DNA of 64,000 nt. It comes from 40CM-4-68-19 sp036513415 (GTDB lineage: Bacteria > Myxococcota > Myxococcia > Myxococcales > 40CM-4-68-19). A model generated the notes under the pieces. That model saw only the letters and a program-made list of their open reading frames with translations, did no database searches and was not told the DNA's origin. Location of the stretch: positions 6,706 through 70,705 of the forward strand of contig DATBZA010000147.1 in NCBI GenBank assembly GCA_036513415.1, given 5' to 3'. This document shows positions 27,011-36,824 of this stretch, in pieces; the stretch's first letter is position 1, and each line of letters starts with the position of its first letter. Position numbers and translations under genes: made by a program.

Positions 27011-30000
27011 TTGATCGGCATTCTCTGTGCGCTCTTCCTCGCGCAGGCGTCGCCCCAGGAGCCACCGCGTGTGGGGGAGGTCGTGTTCGAAGGCGCGGAT
27101 GCGGAGTCCGTCCGCGCGCTGGTGGAGGTGCAGCCCGGCCAGCTGCTGGATGCCCGCGACGTGCGCGACGCGGTGCGTGCGCTGCACGCGAGCGCCCGGT
27201 TCTCCCGCGTGGCCGCGTACGCGGAGCCGATGGGCGACGGGCGCGTGCGGCTGGTCTTCGTGCTCACCGGGATCGAGAAGCTGGTCTCGGTCAGCTTCAC
27301 GGGCCAGAGGGCCCTCGCCGAGAGCGTCCTGCTGCAGAACGCAAACCTCCAGGTGAACGCCGAGTTCCAGCCGGAGCAGGTGGGGCCGGCCGTCGAGGCC
27401 GTGCAGGCGGCGTACTTCCGCATCGGGTACCGGCACGCGCAGGTCACTCCGGTGAGCAAGGCGGCGCCGGGCGGTCTGGCGCTCGAGTTTCGTGTCGATG
27501 AGGGGCCGCCGACGCGCGTTTCGGAGGTGCGGTTCGAGGGCGACCTGGCGCTCGACCGCGACCAGCTCGCCGCTGCCTTCAGGCTCGAGCAGGGCGACGT
27601 GCTGAACCTGGTCGTCCTCGACGAGGCCCTTCGCCGGGTCCGCGAGCGCTACCGGCTGGCGGGAAGGCTGCGCGCCCGCGTCGACCCGGCCCGCATCGTG
27701 GAGGCGGGCGGGAGCGAGGCGCGCATCGTGGTCCCGGTGGCCGCGGGTCCGCTGGTGCGCTTCAACCTGCGCGGGAACCGGGTCTTCTCCGACGCCGTGC
27801 TGGCCTCCCACCTCGTCCTCGACTCCGACGATCCCCTCGACGCCCAGGCTGCGCAGGAGCTGGCGGGCCGCCTGCGCCGCTTCTACGTCACGGCCGGGTT
27901 CCTCCGCGCGCGGGTCGCCGAGCGGGCGATGGTCGCCCGCGATGGCGCCGAAGAGGTGGTGTTCACCATCGACGAGGGCTTGCAAGTGCGCGTGGAGCGG
28001 CTGGTCTTCAGCGGAAACAAGGCGGTTCCTACCGCGCAGCTCCGCGAGCGCGTCCTGCTGCTCTTGCGCGACACCATCCCGCGCGATCCCGCCGTCGCGG
28101 CGGATCCGGCGACGCTGGAGCTGACCGGCCTGATGGGGAGGGTCCGGGGAGCCCGCCCGCCGCGCATCACCGTGGACCCCGACACGGTCTTCGATCCGGT
28201 GGTGTACGCGCGCGCATTGAAGCAGATGGAAGACCTCTACAAGTCGCAGGGCTACCTCTCCGTCCGGGCGGGACCGCCCCGGCTGGAGCCCATCGGCGGG
28301 AACCCGGGCCGCGTCGAGGTCACCATTCCCATCAAGGAGGGCGAGCAGACCCGGGTGGCACGCGTCCTGGTCGAGGGAGGCGGCGACGTGGCCCCCTCCG
28401 AGCTGGACGCGGCCATCATCCTGCGCAGCGGGCGGCCATTCAGCTTTCTGCAGGCGGAGGAGGGGCGCACGGCACTGACGCAGATCTTCACCCGGCGCGG
28501 CCACCTCTACGCCCGGGTCGAGGACGAGGAGGAGTTCCAGGACGCGCAGGACGGCGTCTCGCGCGTCGACGTCCGCTACCGCATCCAGCCAGGTCCCGTC
28601 GTCCGGGTCGGCTACGTCGAGGTGGTGGGAAACCGGCGCACCATCGAGGCGCTGGTGCTGGACCTGGTGGGCCTCAAGCGGGGTGACCTGCTCACCCCGG
28701 AGGCGATCGACCGGGGCCAGCAGTCGCTGCTGAGCACGGGCCTGTTCTTCTCCGCCACGCTGACGCCGCGCAATCCCGAGGTCCCGGAGGGCGAGAAGAC
28801 CCTCCAGATCCAGCTCCGGGAACGGCCGACGCGGAACTTCCAGGCCAGCATGGGCTTCTCGCTCGCCGACGGACCTCGCGTCACCCTGCAATGGACCCAG
28901 GGCAACATCCTGGGGCGCAACCTCACCTTCACGGCGGTGGGCAAAGCCGACTTCCCCTTTACCCGCTTCCAGACCCGAGTCTGCCCGGACCGTTCCACCG
29001 ACGTGGCGCAGTGCGAGACCCGCTACGTGTTTCCGCCGGGGATCCCGATCGAGCGCGTCATCGACCTGGGTCTCTCCGCGCCGCGGCTGCACGGGCTCAC
29101 CGACGCGCTGCGCGCGGGCATCGACCTGATCCACGAGCGCGCGCTCCGGCTGTCCTACGACCTGACGAAGTACTCGGCACAGTTGGGAGTCGACTTGACC
29201 CGGCGCGCCCCGTTCACCGCGGGCGTCGCATACGAGGTCGGCTACCAGGAGCTGACCGTCGGCGCGCGATCGGTCGAAGACGTGCTCGCCGGAATCGACC
29301 AGCGCATCTTCCGCCTTCCGCCCGGGAAGATGCTGTTCGGCTCGCTGCGCCCATACCTGACCTTCGATCTCCGCGACGATCCCGTCCGGCCCCGCTCCGG
29401 TTTCCTCTTTTCGATGACCAGCGACTATTTCCGGACGTTCCGCGGCAGCGATACCCAGGAGGTCGGACAGATTCACGTCAACTTGCTGAGGCTGCAGGGC
29501 CTCGCCGCCGCTTACCTGCCGCTGCCGGCGCTCTCCAGCTTCGTGGTTTCGGCTCGCGGCGGGCGCGTGGTCCAACTCGACGCCCAATCCCTGACTCCCG
29601 GGGACCGCCGGTTCTATCTCGGCGGCGCCACGTCCCTGCGGGGCTTTCACGAGGACGCCCTGCAGCCGCAGGACCTGATCGACCAGCTCCATGCGCAGGT
29701 CCGCGCCTGCTCGGCGACTCTGACCGACTTCGCTTGCACGCCACAGGCGCAGCTCCTTGCGGCCGGAGGGACCAGCGACGGCGGCGATCAGTTCGTGGCG
29801 CTGACTGCCGAGCTCCGCCTCGCCTTCACCGATTCGTTCGAGCTGGGGCTGTTCTGGGATGCGGGGAACCTCTGGCGGACCCCGACCAGCATCCTGCACA
29901 ACCTGGTGCTGCGGAACGCGGTGGGCACGGGTTTGCGCTGGCTCACGCCCATCGGGCGGGTGGCGATGGACGTCGGCATCAACGTCTCGCCGGATGCGCT

Positions 30001-30049
30001 GCTGGGGGAGCCGCGGTACGGCTTCTACTTCTCCATCGGACCGATCTGA
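27011..30049 (+). CDS. Omp85-family outer-membrane protein, TamA/BamA-like
   Basis: A 1012-residue protein with TTG start directly after the TamB stop, a short signal peptide (IGILCALFLAQASPQE) and several POTRA domains, recognisable from repeated GNR/GN-type turns (FNLRGNRVFSDAVLAS; LVFSGNKAVPTAQLRE; VEVVGNRRTIEALVLD). The C-terminal half is the D15/Omp85 barrel, with RFYLGGATSLRGFHED as the conserved (V/I)RG-type loop. It is longer than E. coli TamA (577) and BamA (about 810), probably through extra POTRA domains. Pairing with TamB favours a TamA role. The last residue is Ile instead of the usual aromatic. Confidence 0.88.
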   Translation: MIGILCALFLAQASPQEPPRVGEVVFEGADAESVRALVEVQPGQLLDARDVRDAVRALHASARFSRVAAYAEPMGDGRVRLVFVLTGIEKLVSVSFTGQRALAESVLLQNANLQVNAEFQPEQVGPAVEAVQAAYFRIGYRHAQVTPVSKAAPGGLALEFRVDEGPPTRVSEVRFEGDLALDRDQLAAAFRLEQGDVLNLVVLDEALRRVRERYRLAGRLRARVDPARIVEAGGSEARIVVPVAAGPLVRFNLRGNRVFSDAVLASHLVLDSDDPLDAQAAQELAGRLRRFYVTAGFLRARVAERAMVARDGAEEVVFTIDEGLQVRVERLVFSGNKAVPTAQLRERVLLLLRDTIPRDPAVAADPATLELTGLMGRVRGARPPRITVDPDTVFDPVVYARALKQMEDLYKSQGYLSVRAGPPRLEPIGGNPGRVEVTIPIKEGEQTRVARVLVEGGGDVAPSELDAAIILRSGRPFSFLQAEEGRTALTQIFTRRGHLYARVEDEEEFQDAQDGVSRVDVRYRIQPGPVVRVGYVEVVGNRRTIEALVLDLVGLKRGDLLTPEAIDRGQQSLLSTGLFFSATLTPRNPEVPEGEKTLQIQLRERPTRNFQASMGFSLADGPRVTLQWTQGNILGRNLTFTAVGKADFPFTRFQTRVCPDRSTDVAQCETRYVFPPGIPIERVIDLGLSAPRLHGLTDALRAGIDLIHERALRLSYDLTKYSAQLGVDLTRRAPFTAGVAYEVGYQELTVGARSVEDVLAGIDQRIFRLPPGKMLFGSLRPYLTFDLRDDPVRPRSGFLFSMTSDYFRTFRGSDTQEVGQIHVNLLRLQGLAAAYLPLPALSSFVVSARGGRVVQLDAQSLTPGDRRFYLGGATSLRGFHEDALQPQDLIDQLHAQVRACSATLTDFACTPQAQLLAAGGTSDGGDQFVALTAELRLAFTDSFELGLFWDAGNLWRTPTSILHNLVLRNAVGTGLRWLTPIGRVAMDVGINVSPDALLGEPRYGFYFSIGPI

Positions 30050-30052
30050 GCG

Positions 30053-31324
30053 CTATCTTCCCGGCAGCGGTCCCCACGCCGGGTCCGCGGCCCCCACCTT
30101 CTCCGAGGTGACCTGCCGCGGGTTCGAGCCGTCGGGCAGCACCAGCCAGATCTGCCGCTTCCCCCCGCGCGTCGAGGAGAAGAGCAGGTAGCGCCCGTTC
30201 GGGGCCCAGGCCGGCTTCTCGTTGGTGCCCTGGTTCTGCGTCAGCCGCGCCACCTTTCCGCTGTCCACCGCCAGGGTGTAGACGTCGAAGACCCGATGCT
30301 CGTCGCGGCCGGAGAACGCGATCAGGTCGCCCTTGGGGCTCCAGGCCGGCTCCTGGTTGTAGTTGCCCTGGAAGGTGAGCCGGCGCACGTCGGAGCCGTC
30401 CGCCGCCATGCTGTAGATCTGGGGCGTTCCGGCGCGGTCGGAGACGAATGCGACCCGCTTGCCGTCGGGGCTCCAGGATGCGGAGATGTCGATCCCGCGC
30501 GATTCGGTGATGCGCCGGGGGCCGCTGCCGTCCGTCTTCGCGAGCCAGACGTCGGTGTTGTCGTTCTGCGAAGCGGAGAACAGCAGGCGGGAACCGTCCG
30601 GCGAGTACGAGGCGCCGGTGGTGAAGTCGCCCATCAGGACGAGTGACCGGATCTGCCGGGTGACGGCGTCGACCGTGTAGAGGTGCGCGCCGCCGCCGTC
30701 GCGGAAGCTGGTGAAAGCGATGACCTTGCCGTCCGGGGTCCAGGCAGGAAGCAGATTGATGGAGGCGGTGGTGAGCTGCTGCGGCGCATACCCGTCCCAG
30801 TCGGACACCACGATCTGCTTGTCGCCGTCGCCCTCGCGGACGTAGGCGATGCGGGTCTGGAAGACGCCGGGCTCGCGCGTGAAGAACCGCACCACGTCGT
30901 CGCCGAAGCGGTGCGCGGCGAGGCGGCCAGCTTGCCGCGGCGCCGTGTAGGTGCCGTGCAGCAGCTCCTGGCCGCGCGTGACGTCGTACAGGCGCATGTC
31001 GCACACGACGTCCGTGCCCGATTCTTCGCAGCTCGTCTTCACCAGCGCCTGGGCCCCGACCGCCTGCCATTTCGGGAAGTCGATCACGGTCAGCCCTTCG
31101 CCGGGCGGCGCGAGGAACGAAGCGGGATCGAGGAGACGGAACAGGCCGCTGCGCTCGAAGTCCTGGGCCAGCACGGCCTGGATCGCCGCGCCGGCTTCCT
31201 GCGCGCCCGCCGGGGGCGCGATGGCGAGCGGCAACGGCTGGACGCGGCCGCCAGAGAGATCGATCACGGGCCGGTCGGAAGCCGCGAGCAGCAGGGCGAG
31301 GAGGAGGGCAGAGGTCACGGGCAT
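30053..31324 (-). CDS. tolB: Tol-Pal system periplasmic beta-propeller TolB
   Basis: A 423-residue protein with a signal peptide (MPVTSALLLALLLAASDRP), an N-terminal TolB domain (FERSGLFRLLDPASFLAPP; VRFFTREPGVFQTRIAYV) and a six-bladed propeller with repeated SPDG/SPKG turns (LLPAWTPDGKVIAFTS; ISASWSPDGKRVAFVSDR; QEPAWSPKGDLIAFSG). It is the last gene of the tolQRA-tolB operon and ends 3 bases from the convergent Omp85 gene. No pal follows, unlike in most proteobacteria. Confidence 0.95.
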   Translation of the reverse strand: MPVTSALLLALLLAASDRPVIDLSGGRVQPLPLAIAPPAGAQEAGAAIQAVLAQDFERSGLFRLLDPASFLAPPGEGLTVIDFPKWQAVGAQALVKTSCEESGTDVVCDMRLYDVTRGQELLHGTYTAPRQAGRLAAHRFGDDVVRFFTREPGVFQTRIAYVREGDGDKQIVVSDWDGYAPQQLTTASINLLPAWTPDGKVIAFTSFRDGGGAHLYTVDAVTRQIRSLVLMGDFTTGASYSPDGSRLLFSASQNDNTDVWLAKTDGSGPRRITESRGIDISASWSPDGKRVAFVSDRAGTPQIYSMAADGSDVRRLTFQGNYNQEPAWSPKGDLIAFSGRDEHRVFDVYTLAVDSGKVARLTQNQGTNEKPAWAPNGRYLLFSSTRGGKRQIWLVLPDGSNPRQVTSEKVGAADPAWGPLPGR

Positions 31325-31325
31325 C

Positions 31326-32050
31326 TCAAGGTCTGAAGTTCAGGACGACGCCGCTGTCGCGGAGCGAGCGCGCCAGATCGGGAGGAGGCGGAGGGAGCTT
31401 CGCCTTCTGGATCGCGAGCTCCAGCGCCTGATCGAAGAACGTGTTGCCGGACTTCTTCTGGATTTCGTGCTTGAGGATGCGGCCGTCGGGCCCGATGTAC
31501 GCCAGCACGGAGGCGGCGAGGTAGAGCCGCTCGCGCTCCGAGATCACCGAAGGCACCACGTACTGTTCGAGGATCGCGTCGTGCACCGCGGTGAAGTAGG
31601 CGTCGCCTTCCTCGGCGCTGGCGGCGGTGCCTTGCGCGGAGCCGGCCGCGGTTCCGGCCCGCTCCGGGTCCGGGGGCTCTTGCGATTCCGGGGTCGCCTT
31701 CCCTGCCGCCCGGGCCAGCGCCCGGTCCATCATCTCCTGCCGGGAGGGCTCGCGCTTCTGGGCAGTCGACGGCGGCGCCGTCCGGGTCGAGGGGACCAGG
31801 GGAGCGGCGCTGGCGGAAGGGGCCGGCGGTGGCGACTCCTTGCGCGGCAGCAGCTTCGGATCCCGCGGCCGGCCGAGCGCCACCATGTGCGCGATGATGG
31901 GCTTGCGCAGCGGGGGGGCTCGATCGAAGAGGCGCGGGAGCACCAGCGCAGCGGCGAAGATGGCCAGATGCAGCAGCGTAGCGAGCGCGAGCGCGGGGAA
32001 GGCGGGCATCCGCCCTTGCGGCGCGAGCAGGCTGCGCGGAGCGCTCTCGC

Positions 32051-32054
<4 letters not shown>
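31326..32054 (-). CDS. tolA: TolA/TonB-type energy-transducing protein
   Basis: A 242-residue protein with one N-terminal membrane helix (about residues 18-39), a Pro-rich periplasmic linker and a C-terminal TonB/TolA domain (ERLYLAASVLAYIGPDGRIL; FDQALELAIQKAKLPPPPPD). Its place between tolR and tolB makes a TolA role the best reading, although the C-terminal domain looks more TonB-like. It overlaps tolR by four bases and precedes tolB by one base. Confidence 0.85.
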
Positions 32055-32478
<424 letters not shown>

Positions 32479-32479
<1 letters not shown>

Positions 32480-33180
32480 CAGGCGGCCTTCTTGAAGATG
32501 TGCCGCTTGATGATGTTGAGGAAGTCGGCGCTGAAGTTGCGCATCTCGTTGTCCAGCACGCGGATCCGCGAATTGAAGGCGTTGTAGGCAACCAGCGCGG
32601 GGATGGCCGCGAACAGGCCCACCGCGGTAGCGACCAGTGCCTCGCTGATCGGCCGCGCCACCGTGGCAAGGTTCGCGTTGCCGGCCGCGTAGATGTCCCG
32701 GAACGCTCCCATGATGCCCCAGACGGTCCCGAACAGGCCGACGAAGGGCGCCGCGGCGGCGGTGGTGCCGAGGAAGGGAATGCTCTGCTCAAGCGTGGTC
32801 AGCTCCGCGTTGGCGGCCCGGGCCAGCGCACGCTCGACGTTCTCGAATCCGCCCAGCTGGTCGTGGAGCGAGCCTTCCTCGGTGGTGGCGGGCTGCGCTT
32901 GCGTCACCTTGGACAGCTCGACGTAGCCCGCGCGGAAGACCTGGGCGACCGGGCTCACCGGCATCTGCTCGCTCGCGGTGTAGATGGAATCGAGCCGCTT
33001 GCTCCGCCAGAAGGTCTCCAGGAACTTGAGGGTCTCCGCCTGCGCCCGGCGCAGGTGCAGGAGCTTGCGGAAGATGATGGTCCAGCTGGCGAGGGACGAG
33101 AGCACGAGGATGATCAGCACGCCGCTGACGACCGGGCCGCCGTGCGTGACCAACTCGACGTAATTGAGGCTGCCGTTCAT
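32479..33180 (-). CDS. tolQ: TolQ/ExbB-type proton channel subunit
   Basis: A 233-residue protein with three membrane helices. The first is VSGVLIILVLSSLASWTIIF; the later pair includes the conserved IPFLGTTAAAAPFVGLFGTV with the GLFGTVWG signature. The ATG at 33180 was chosen because MNGSLNYVELVTHGGPVV starts the conserved N-terminus. A longer reading to 33297 would add a non-homologous tail. A good -35 (TTGACA, minus strand 33219-33214) lies upstream without an equally good -10. Confidence 0.92.
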
Positions 33181-33320
33181 GGCGGGCGCGGTTCTCCCTC
33201 GCAGCGTTTGTACTGTCAACGCGGGAAGAACGGGAAAAGATCCAGGGGTGTGACCTCGGCTCACCTCGGAAGGTCTGAATGAAGGCGGTTGTTGCACGTC
33301 CCAGCAGGAAGGAGGGTCGC

Positions 33321-33995
33321 ATGCGCCGGATGCTCATTCTCTCGCTCGCCGCAGCCGCTGCATGCGGTGGGCCCAGCCGGTCGGACCTCATCATCGACTG
33401 GACGTTCGAAGGCAAGCCCTGCGCGGACGCGGGCGTCGCCGAGATCCACTTCGCGATCGCCAACGAAGTGCTGACACCGGATCATTTCACCTGCGGCCAG
33501 GCGCCTGGTGGAGTCGATCTCGGGTCCTTCCTGGTCGGCGACTATCAGCTGACGATCACCGGCTTCGACGGCGCGAACGCCCCGACCCACCAGATCGTCC
33601 AGACGCTACAAGTCCGCGGCAGGAGCGGCGGGCGCGACGAGGTCGCGGTTGACGTCCCGCGCGTGAAGAACTCGACGACCGCCGATCTGACCTGGACGTT
33701 CTCGCCAGGCCCGGACTGCGCCACGGCCAACGTGCAGCAAGTGACCATCTACGTCGACCCGAACCCGGACGGGACCGGCGGGACCAACGCGGGCACCGTC
33801 GCTTGCAGCACCCTGGGAACGCAGGGCGCCTCCATTGCGCCGCTCACGCCGGGGACGCACACGTTCGCCATCGTCGGTCTGCGGTCGCTCCCCAACGGTC
33901 TGACTCCCGTGTACAGGACGCACACTCCGGTCGCCGCGTTCTTCCAAGAAAGCCTGTTCACCAACGTGATGGTGAGGGCCGAACCGACGCCGTGA
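33321..33995 (+). CDS. putative lipoprotein of unknown function
   Basis: A 224-residue protein with a short signal peptide and lipobox-like AAAC (Cys about residue 15). AAGGAGG precedes the ATG at 33321, which fixes the start over an upstream ATG at 33279. The mature part appears to hold two similar beta domains (LIIDWTFEGKPCADAGVAEI and TADLTWTFSPGPDCATANVQ), each with a W-x-F-(x)n-C pattern, which suggests an internal duplication. Such carbohydrate-binding-like or Ig-like lipoproteins are frequent in myxobacteria. Function is unknown. It lies 13 bases before murI. Confidence 0.65.
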   Translation: MRRMLILSLAAAAACGGPSRSDLIIDWTFEGKPCADAGVAEIHFAIANEVLTPDHFTCGQAPGGVDLGSFLVGDYQLTITGFDGANAPTHQIVQTLQVRGRSGGRDEVAVDVPRVKNSTTADLTWTFSPGPDCATANVQQVTIYVDPNPDGTGGTNAGTVACSTLGTQGASIAPLTPGTHTFAIVGLRSLPNGLTPVYRTHTPVAAFFQESLFTNVMVRAEPTP

Positions 33996-34008
33996 TACAG
34001 ACCGATCA

Positions 34009-34818
34009 GTGAACGCCGACGCGCCCATCGGGGTGTTCGACAGCGGGGTGGGCGGGCTGACGGTGCTGCGGGCGCTCACGGCGCGCCTGCCCCGGGAGCA
34101 GACCATCTATCTGGGCGACACGGCGCGCGTTCCCTACGGGACGCGCTCCGGCGAGGTGGTGACGCGCTATGCGCTGATGTCGGCGCGGCACCTGGCGCGT
34201 CACCGGATCAAGCTGCTGGTCGTCGCGTGCAACACCGTGTCCGCGCACAGCCTGCCCGCGCTCGCCGACGCGCTGCCCATCCCCGTCCTGGGCGTGATCG
34301 AACCCGGGGCGCGGATCGCCGCGGCGCGGACCCGGGGAGGGGCGATCGCCGTGCTCGGTACGCCGGCCACCGTCGCGTCCGGCGCGTACCAATCGGCGCT
34401 GCGCAGGCTGGCGCCGCTCGCCCCGGTGATCGCGCGCGCCTGCCCGCTCTTTGTTCCGCTCGCCGAGGAGGGCTGGACGGACGGGGAAGTGCCGCGCCTG
34501 GTGGCGGAGCGCTACCTCGCGGATCTGCGCCGCGCGGGCGTGGACACCGCGGTGCTCGGGTGCACGCACTATCCGCTGCTTGCACGGACCATCGCCGAAG
34601 TGCTGGGACCGCAGGTCGCGATCATCGACAGCGCCGAAGCAGTGACGCAAAGCGTCATAGATCTGCTACGCGCGCATGGCCTGTTGCGCAACAGCCAGGA
34701 TGATGCGCCGCGTCATCGAACGCTCTGCACCGACGTCCCGAACCGGTTCCAGGCCGTGGCCGAGCGGTTTCTCGGACGGCCTGTCGGAGAGGTGGAACTG
34801 GTCGATCTTGCGCCGTAG
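34009..34818 (+). CDS. murI: glutamate racemase
   Basis: A 269-residue enzyme with GTG start. Conserved motifs: IGVFDSGVGGLTVL (D11, S12), the first catalytic Cys in VVACNTVSA (C74) and the second in VLGCTHYPLL (C185, followed by His). It interconverts L- and D-glutamate for peptidoglycan synthesis. The length is normal for the family. It sits in a cell-envelope neighbourhood, upstream of ftsEX. Confidence 0.96.
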   Translation: MNADAPIGVFDSGVGGLTVLRALTARLPREQTIYLGDTARVPYGTRSGEVVTRYALMSARHLARHRIKLLVVACNTVSAHSLPALADALPIPVLGVIEPGARIAAARTRGGAIAVLGTPATVASGAYQSALRRLAPLAPVIARACPLFVPLAEEGWTDGEVPRLVAERYLADLRRAGVDTAVLGCTHYPLLARTIAEVLGPQVAIIDSAEAVTQSVIDLLRAHGLLRNSQDDAPRHRTLCTDVPNRFQAVAERFLGRPVGEVELVDLAP

Positions 34819-34898
34819 CCGAGGGATTTTCGGCGCCTGCCCGCCGGTTCTGCAAGCTGGCGGAGGCTCGAGGGTTCTGCTAACTGAGATAGGAGCGA

Positions 34899-35687
34899 AT
34901 GGCGACTCCGAAGGCCGCGGCCCCCGTCGTGGGGTTCAACCACAACGTCAAATACGGTCCGCGCGTCTACCATGTGCAGACGGAGGATTCGGGCCTCCCG
35001 CACGCCCATTACATCACGCACCTGTTCGTTGGCGGAAACATCGTTTCCAGCATGAAGTCCAGCTACGCCGAGAAGGCTGGCGAGCGCGATCTGGCCCGGG
35101 TCGTGCGAGGCCTGATGGAGCACCAGCACAAGGCCATGCTCAGGCGGCTGGTGGCGGGCGAGTTCGACGAGTTGGCCGAGCGCCTCTCGGCCCCGCACTA
35201 TGAGCCCGGCGTCCTCGCCGATGGGACCAACACCGCCTCGTACGTGAACACGGGCGCTGCCGCCGCCCCGGCCAAGGCGAAGAAGGCGCCTGCGATCAAG
35301 CCGGTGGCCAGGCCGGCGCCGGCGGCCCCCGCCCCCGCGCCGAAAGCCGCCCCTCCTGCAGCCCAGCCCGCCGCGCCGATCTGGCATCCCTCCCCTCCGT
35401 CCGCCTCCCCTCCGCGCGCGCCCGGAGCACCGCTTCCACAAGTAACCCGGCAGCCGGCACAGCCCACCCGGCCGAGCACCCCGCCGAAGATGGCGCCCAT
35501 GGTGCCTCCCGCCGCCCGTCCCGCCGCGGCGAAGCCGGCCGCCGCGCCAAGCTTCTTCAGCGAGAGCCCGGTGGAGATGCCCACCGACGACCTGCCCACC
35601 CTCTTCGCCGAGGAGCTGATCAGCGAGAAGAGCCTCGACGAGGTGATCCTCGCCTTCCTTTCAGCGGACCTCGAGCCGCCCAAATAG
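34899..35687 (+). CDS. conserved protein with VxHVQTED N-terminal domain, function unknown
   Basis: A 262-residue protein with AGGAG before its ATG. The N-terminal ~95 residues (GFNHNVKYGPRVYHVQTEDS; THLFVGGNIVSSMKSSYAEK; LMEHQHKAMLRRLVAGEFDE) resemble a small conserved domain that I recall from hypothetical deltaproteobacterial proteins. Residues about 115-215 are a Pro/Ala/Lys-rich linker, and the end (LPTLFAEELISEKSLDEVIL) is a short acidic amphipathic helix that could bind a partner. No signal peptide or membrane span. Function cannot be assigned. It lies between murI and a lipoprotein gene. Confidence 0.75.
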   Translation: MATPKAAAPVVGFNHNVKYGPRVYHVQTEDSGLPHAHYITHLFVGGNIVSSMKSSYAEKAGERDLARVVRGLMEHQHKAMLRRLVAGEFDELAERLSAPHYEPGVLADGTNTASYVNTGAAAAPAKAKKAPAIKPVARPAPAAPAPAPKAAPPAAQPAAPIWHPSPPSASPPRAPGAPLPQVTRQPAQPTRPSTPPKMAPMVPPAARPAAAKPAAAPSFFSESPVEMPTDDLPTLFAEELISEKSLDEVILAFLSADLEPPK

Positions 35688-35694
35688 GCCCCTG

Positions 35695-36168
35695 ATGAGA
35701 CACCTCGCCGCCGCTCTCGCGCTCGTCTCGCTCTGCGCTTGCGCCGGTTCGTACTCGAACGGCGGCACGGATCTGCTCCCGCCGGACAGCGGCGGCGGAG
35801 CGCTGACGGATGGAGGGCCCCCGGACGGCGGTTCCGACGGCGGCGTGGACGGCGGGCCGGACGCGGGCTGCGTCCAGCGTTCGCTGAACGGGGTGGGAGC
35901 GATCGACAACTGCGCCGGTGCTCCGAACGCGACCGCCTCGGTCTTCGTCTCGGATCCGGCTCAGGGCTGCACGGTCAGCATCACGCTCGACACCGCCACC
36001 ACGCCCTGCACCGGCGTCGCCAGCCGTGGCACGCTCGACGCGTTCGACGGCGGATGCACGGGCGGCTACGTCTGCACCTCCCCCTCGTTGCCGGGCACCC
36101 TCACCTGCAATAACGGATTCAACACCTGCACCGTCCGCATTTGCGACGCGGGGGTCTGCGGCCCGTGA
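35695..36168 (+). CDS. small Gly/Asp-linker lipoprotein
   Basis: A 157-residue lipoprotein with signal peptide and lipobox LCAC (Cys about residue 16). A linker rich in Gly, Asp and Pro (GGGALTDGGPPDGGSDGGVD) is followed by a compact Cys-rich domain with about ten cysteines that probably forms disulfides. This design is common in myxobacterial surface lipoproteins. The stop overlaps the ftsE GTG start (GTGA), so it may be co-translated with ftsE. Confidence 0.65.
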   Translation: MRHLAAALALVSLCACAGSYSNGGTDLLPPDSGGGALTDGGPPDGGSDGGVDGGPDAGCVQRSLNGVGAIDNCAGAPNATASVFVSDPAQGCTVSITLDTATTPCTGVASRGTLDAFDGGCTGGYVCTSPSLPGTLTCNNGFNTCTVRICDAGVCGP

Positions 36169-36824
36169 TCCAGCTCTTCCACGTCAAGAAGGTCTACCCC
36201 GGGGATCCGCCGGTCCTGGACGACATCACCCTCCGCGTCCAGAAGGGCGAGTTCATCTGGCTCACCGGCCCCTCGGGCGCGGGCAAGAGCACGCTCTTGC
36301 GGCTCCTCTTCTGCGCCGAAAAGCCGACCAGCGGGAGGATCCTGATCGGCGGAAAGAACCTCGGCCGGCTGAGCCAGTCCGGCGTTCCCTACCTGCGCAG
36401 GAACCTCGGCATCGTCTTCCAGGACTTCAAGCTGCTCGACAACCGCACCGTTTTGGAGAACGTCGGGTACGCCCTGGAGGTGCTGGGCGCCTCGGACGCG
36501 GAGATCCGCGAGCGCGCCCGCAAGCGGCTGGAGCAGGTGGGCCTCTCGCACAAAGCGGCGAGCCTGCCCAGGCGGCTCTCCGGAGGCGAGCAGCAGCGCG
36601 TCGCCATTGCCCGGGCGCTCGTCAACGAGCCGACGATCCTGCTCGCGGACGAGCCCACCGGGAACCTCGACCCGTCCTTGACCGACAGCATCCTCCAGCT
36701 CCTCTTCGATGCGAACGCGCGCGGCACCACGGTCATCGTGGCCACCCACGATCGGGGCCTGCTGCAGCGGTGGCACCGCCGCACCGTGGGGCTGGAGCGC
36801 GGGAAGCTGGTGTTCGACGCATGA
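36165..36824 (+). CDS. ftsE: cell division ABC transporter ATP-binding protein FtsE
   Basis: A 219-residue ABC ATPase: Walker A GPSGAGKST (residues 35-43), Q-loop in IVFQDFKLLDNRTV, signature LSGGEQQRVAIARAL, Walker B ILLADEPTGNLD. The GTG at 36165 was preferred because the FtsE N-terminus IQLFHVKKVYPGDPPVL begins there. It overlaps the upstream lipoprotein stop. FtsE drives FtsX to activate amidase regulators at the septum. It is coupled to ftsX by ATGA. Confidence 0.94.
   Translation: MIQLFHVKKVYPGDPPVLDDITLRVQKGEFIWLTGPSGAGKSTLLRLLFCAEKPTSGRILIGGKNLGRLSQSGVPYLRRNLGIVFQDFKLLDNRTVLENVGYALEVLGASDAEIRERARKRLEQVGLSHKAASLPRRLSGGEQQRVAIARALVNEPTILLADEPTGNLDPSLTDSILQLLFDANARGTTVIVATHDRGLLQRWHRRTVGLERGKLVFDA

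Noticed and set aside
24038..29899. 1953-codon open frame on the minus strand
   Set aside because: It lies antisense to the TamB and TamA-like genes, is typical of high-GC third-position bias, and its translation is rich in Arg/His/Asp without any domain.
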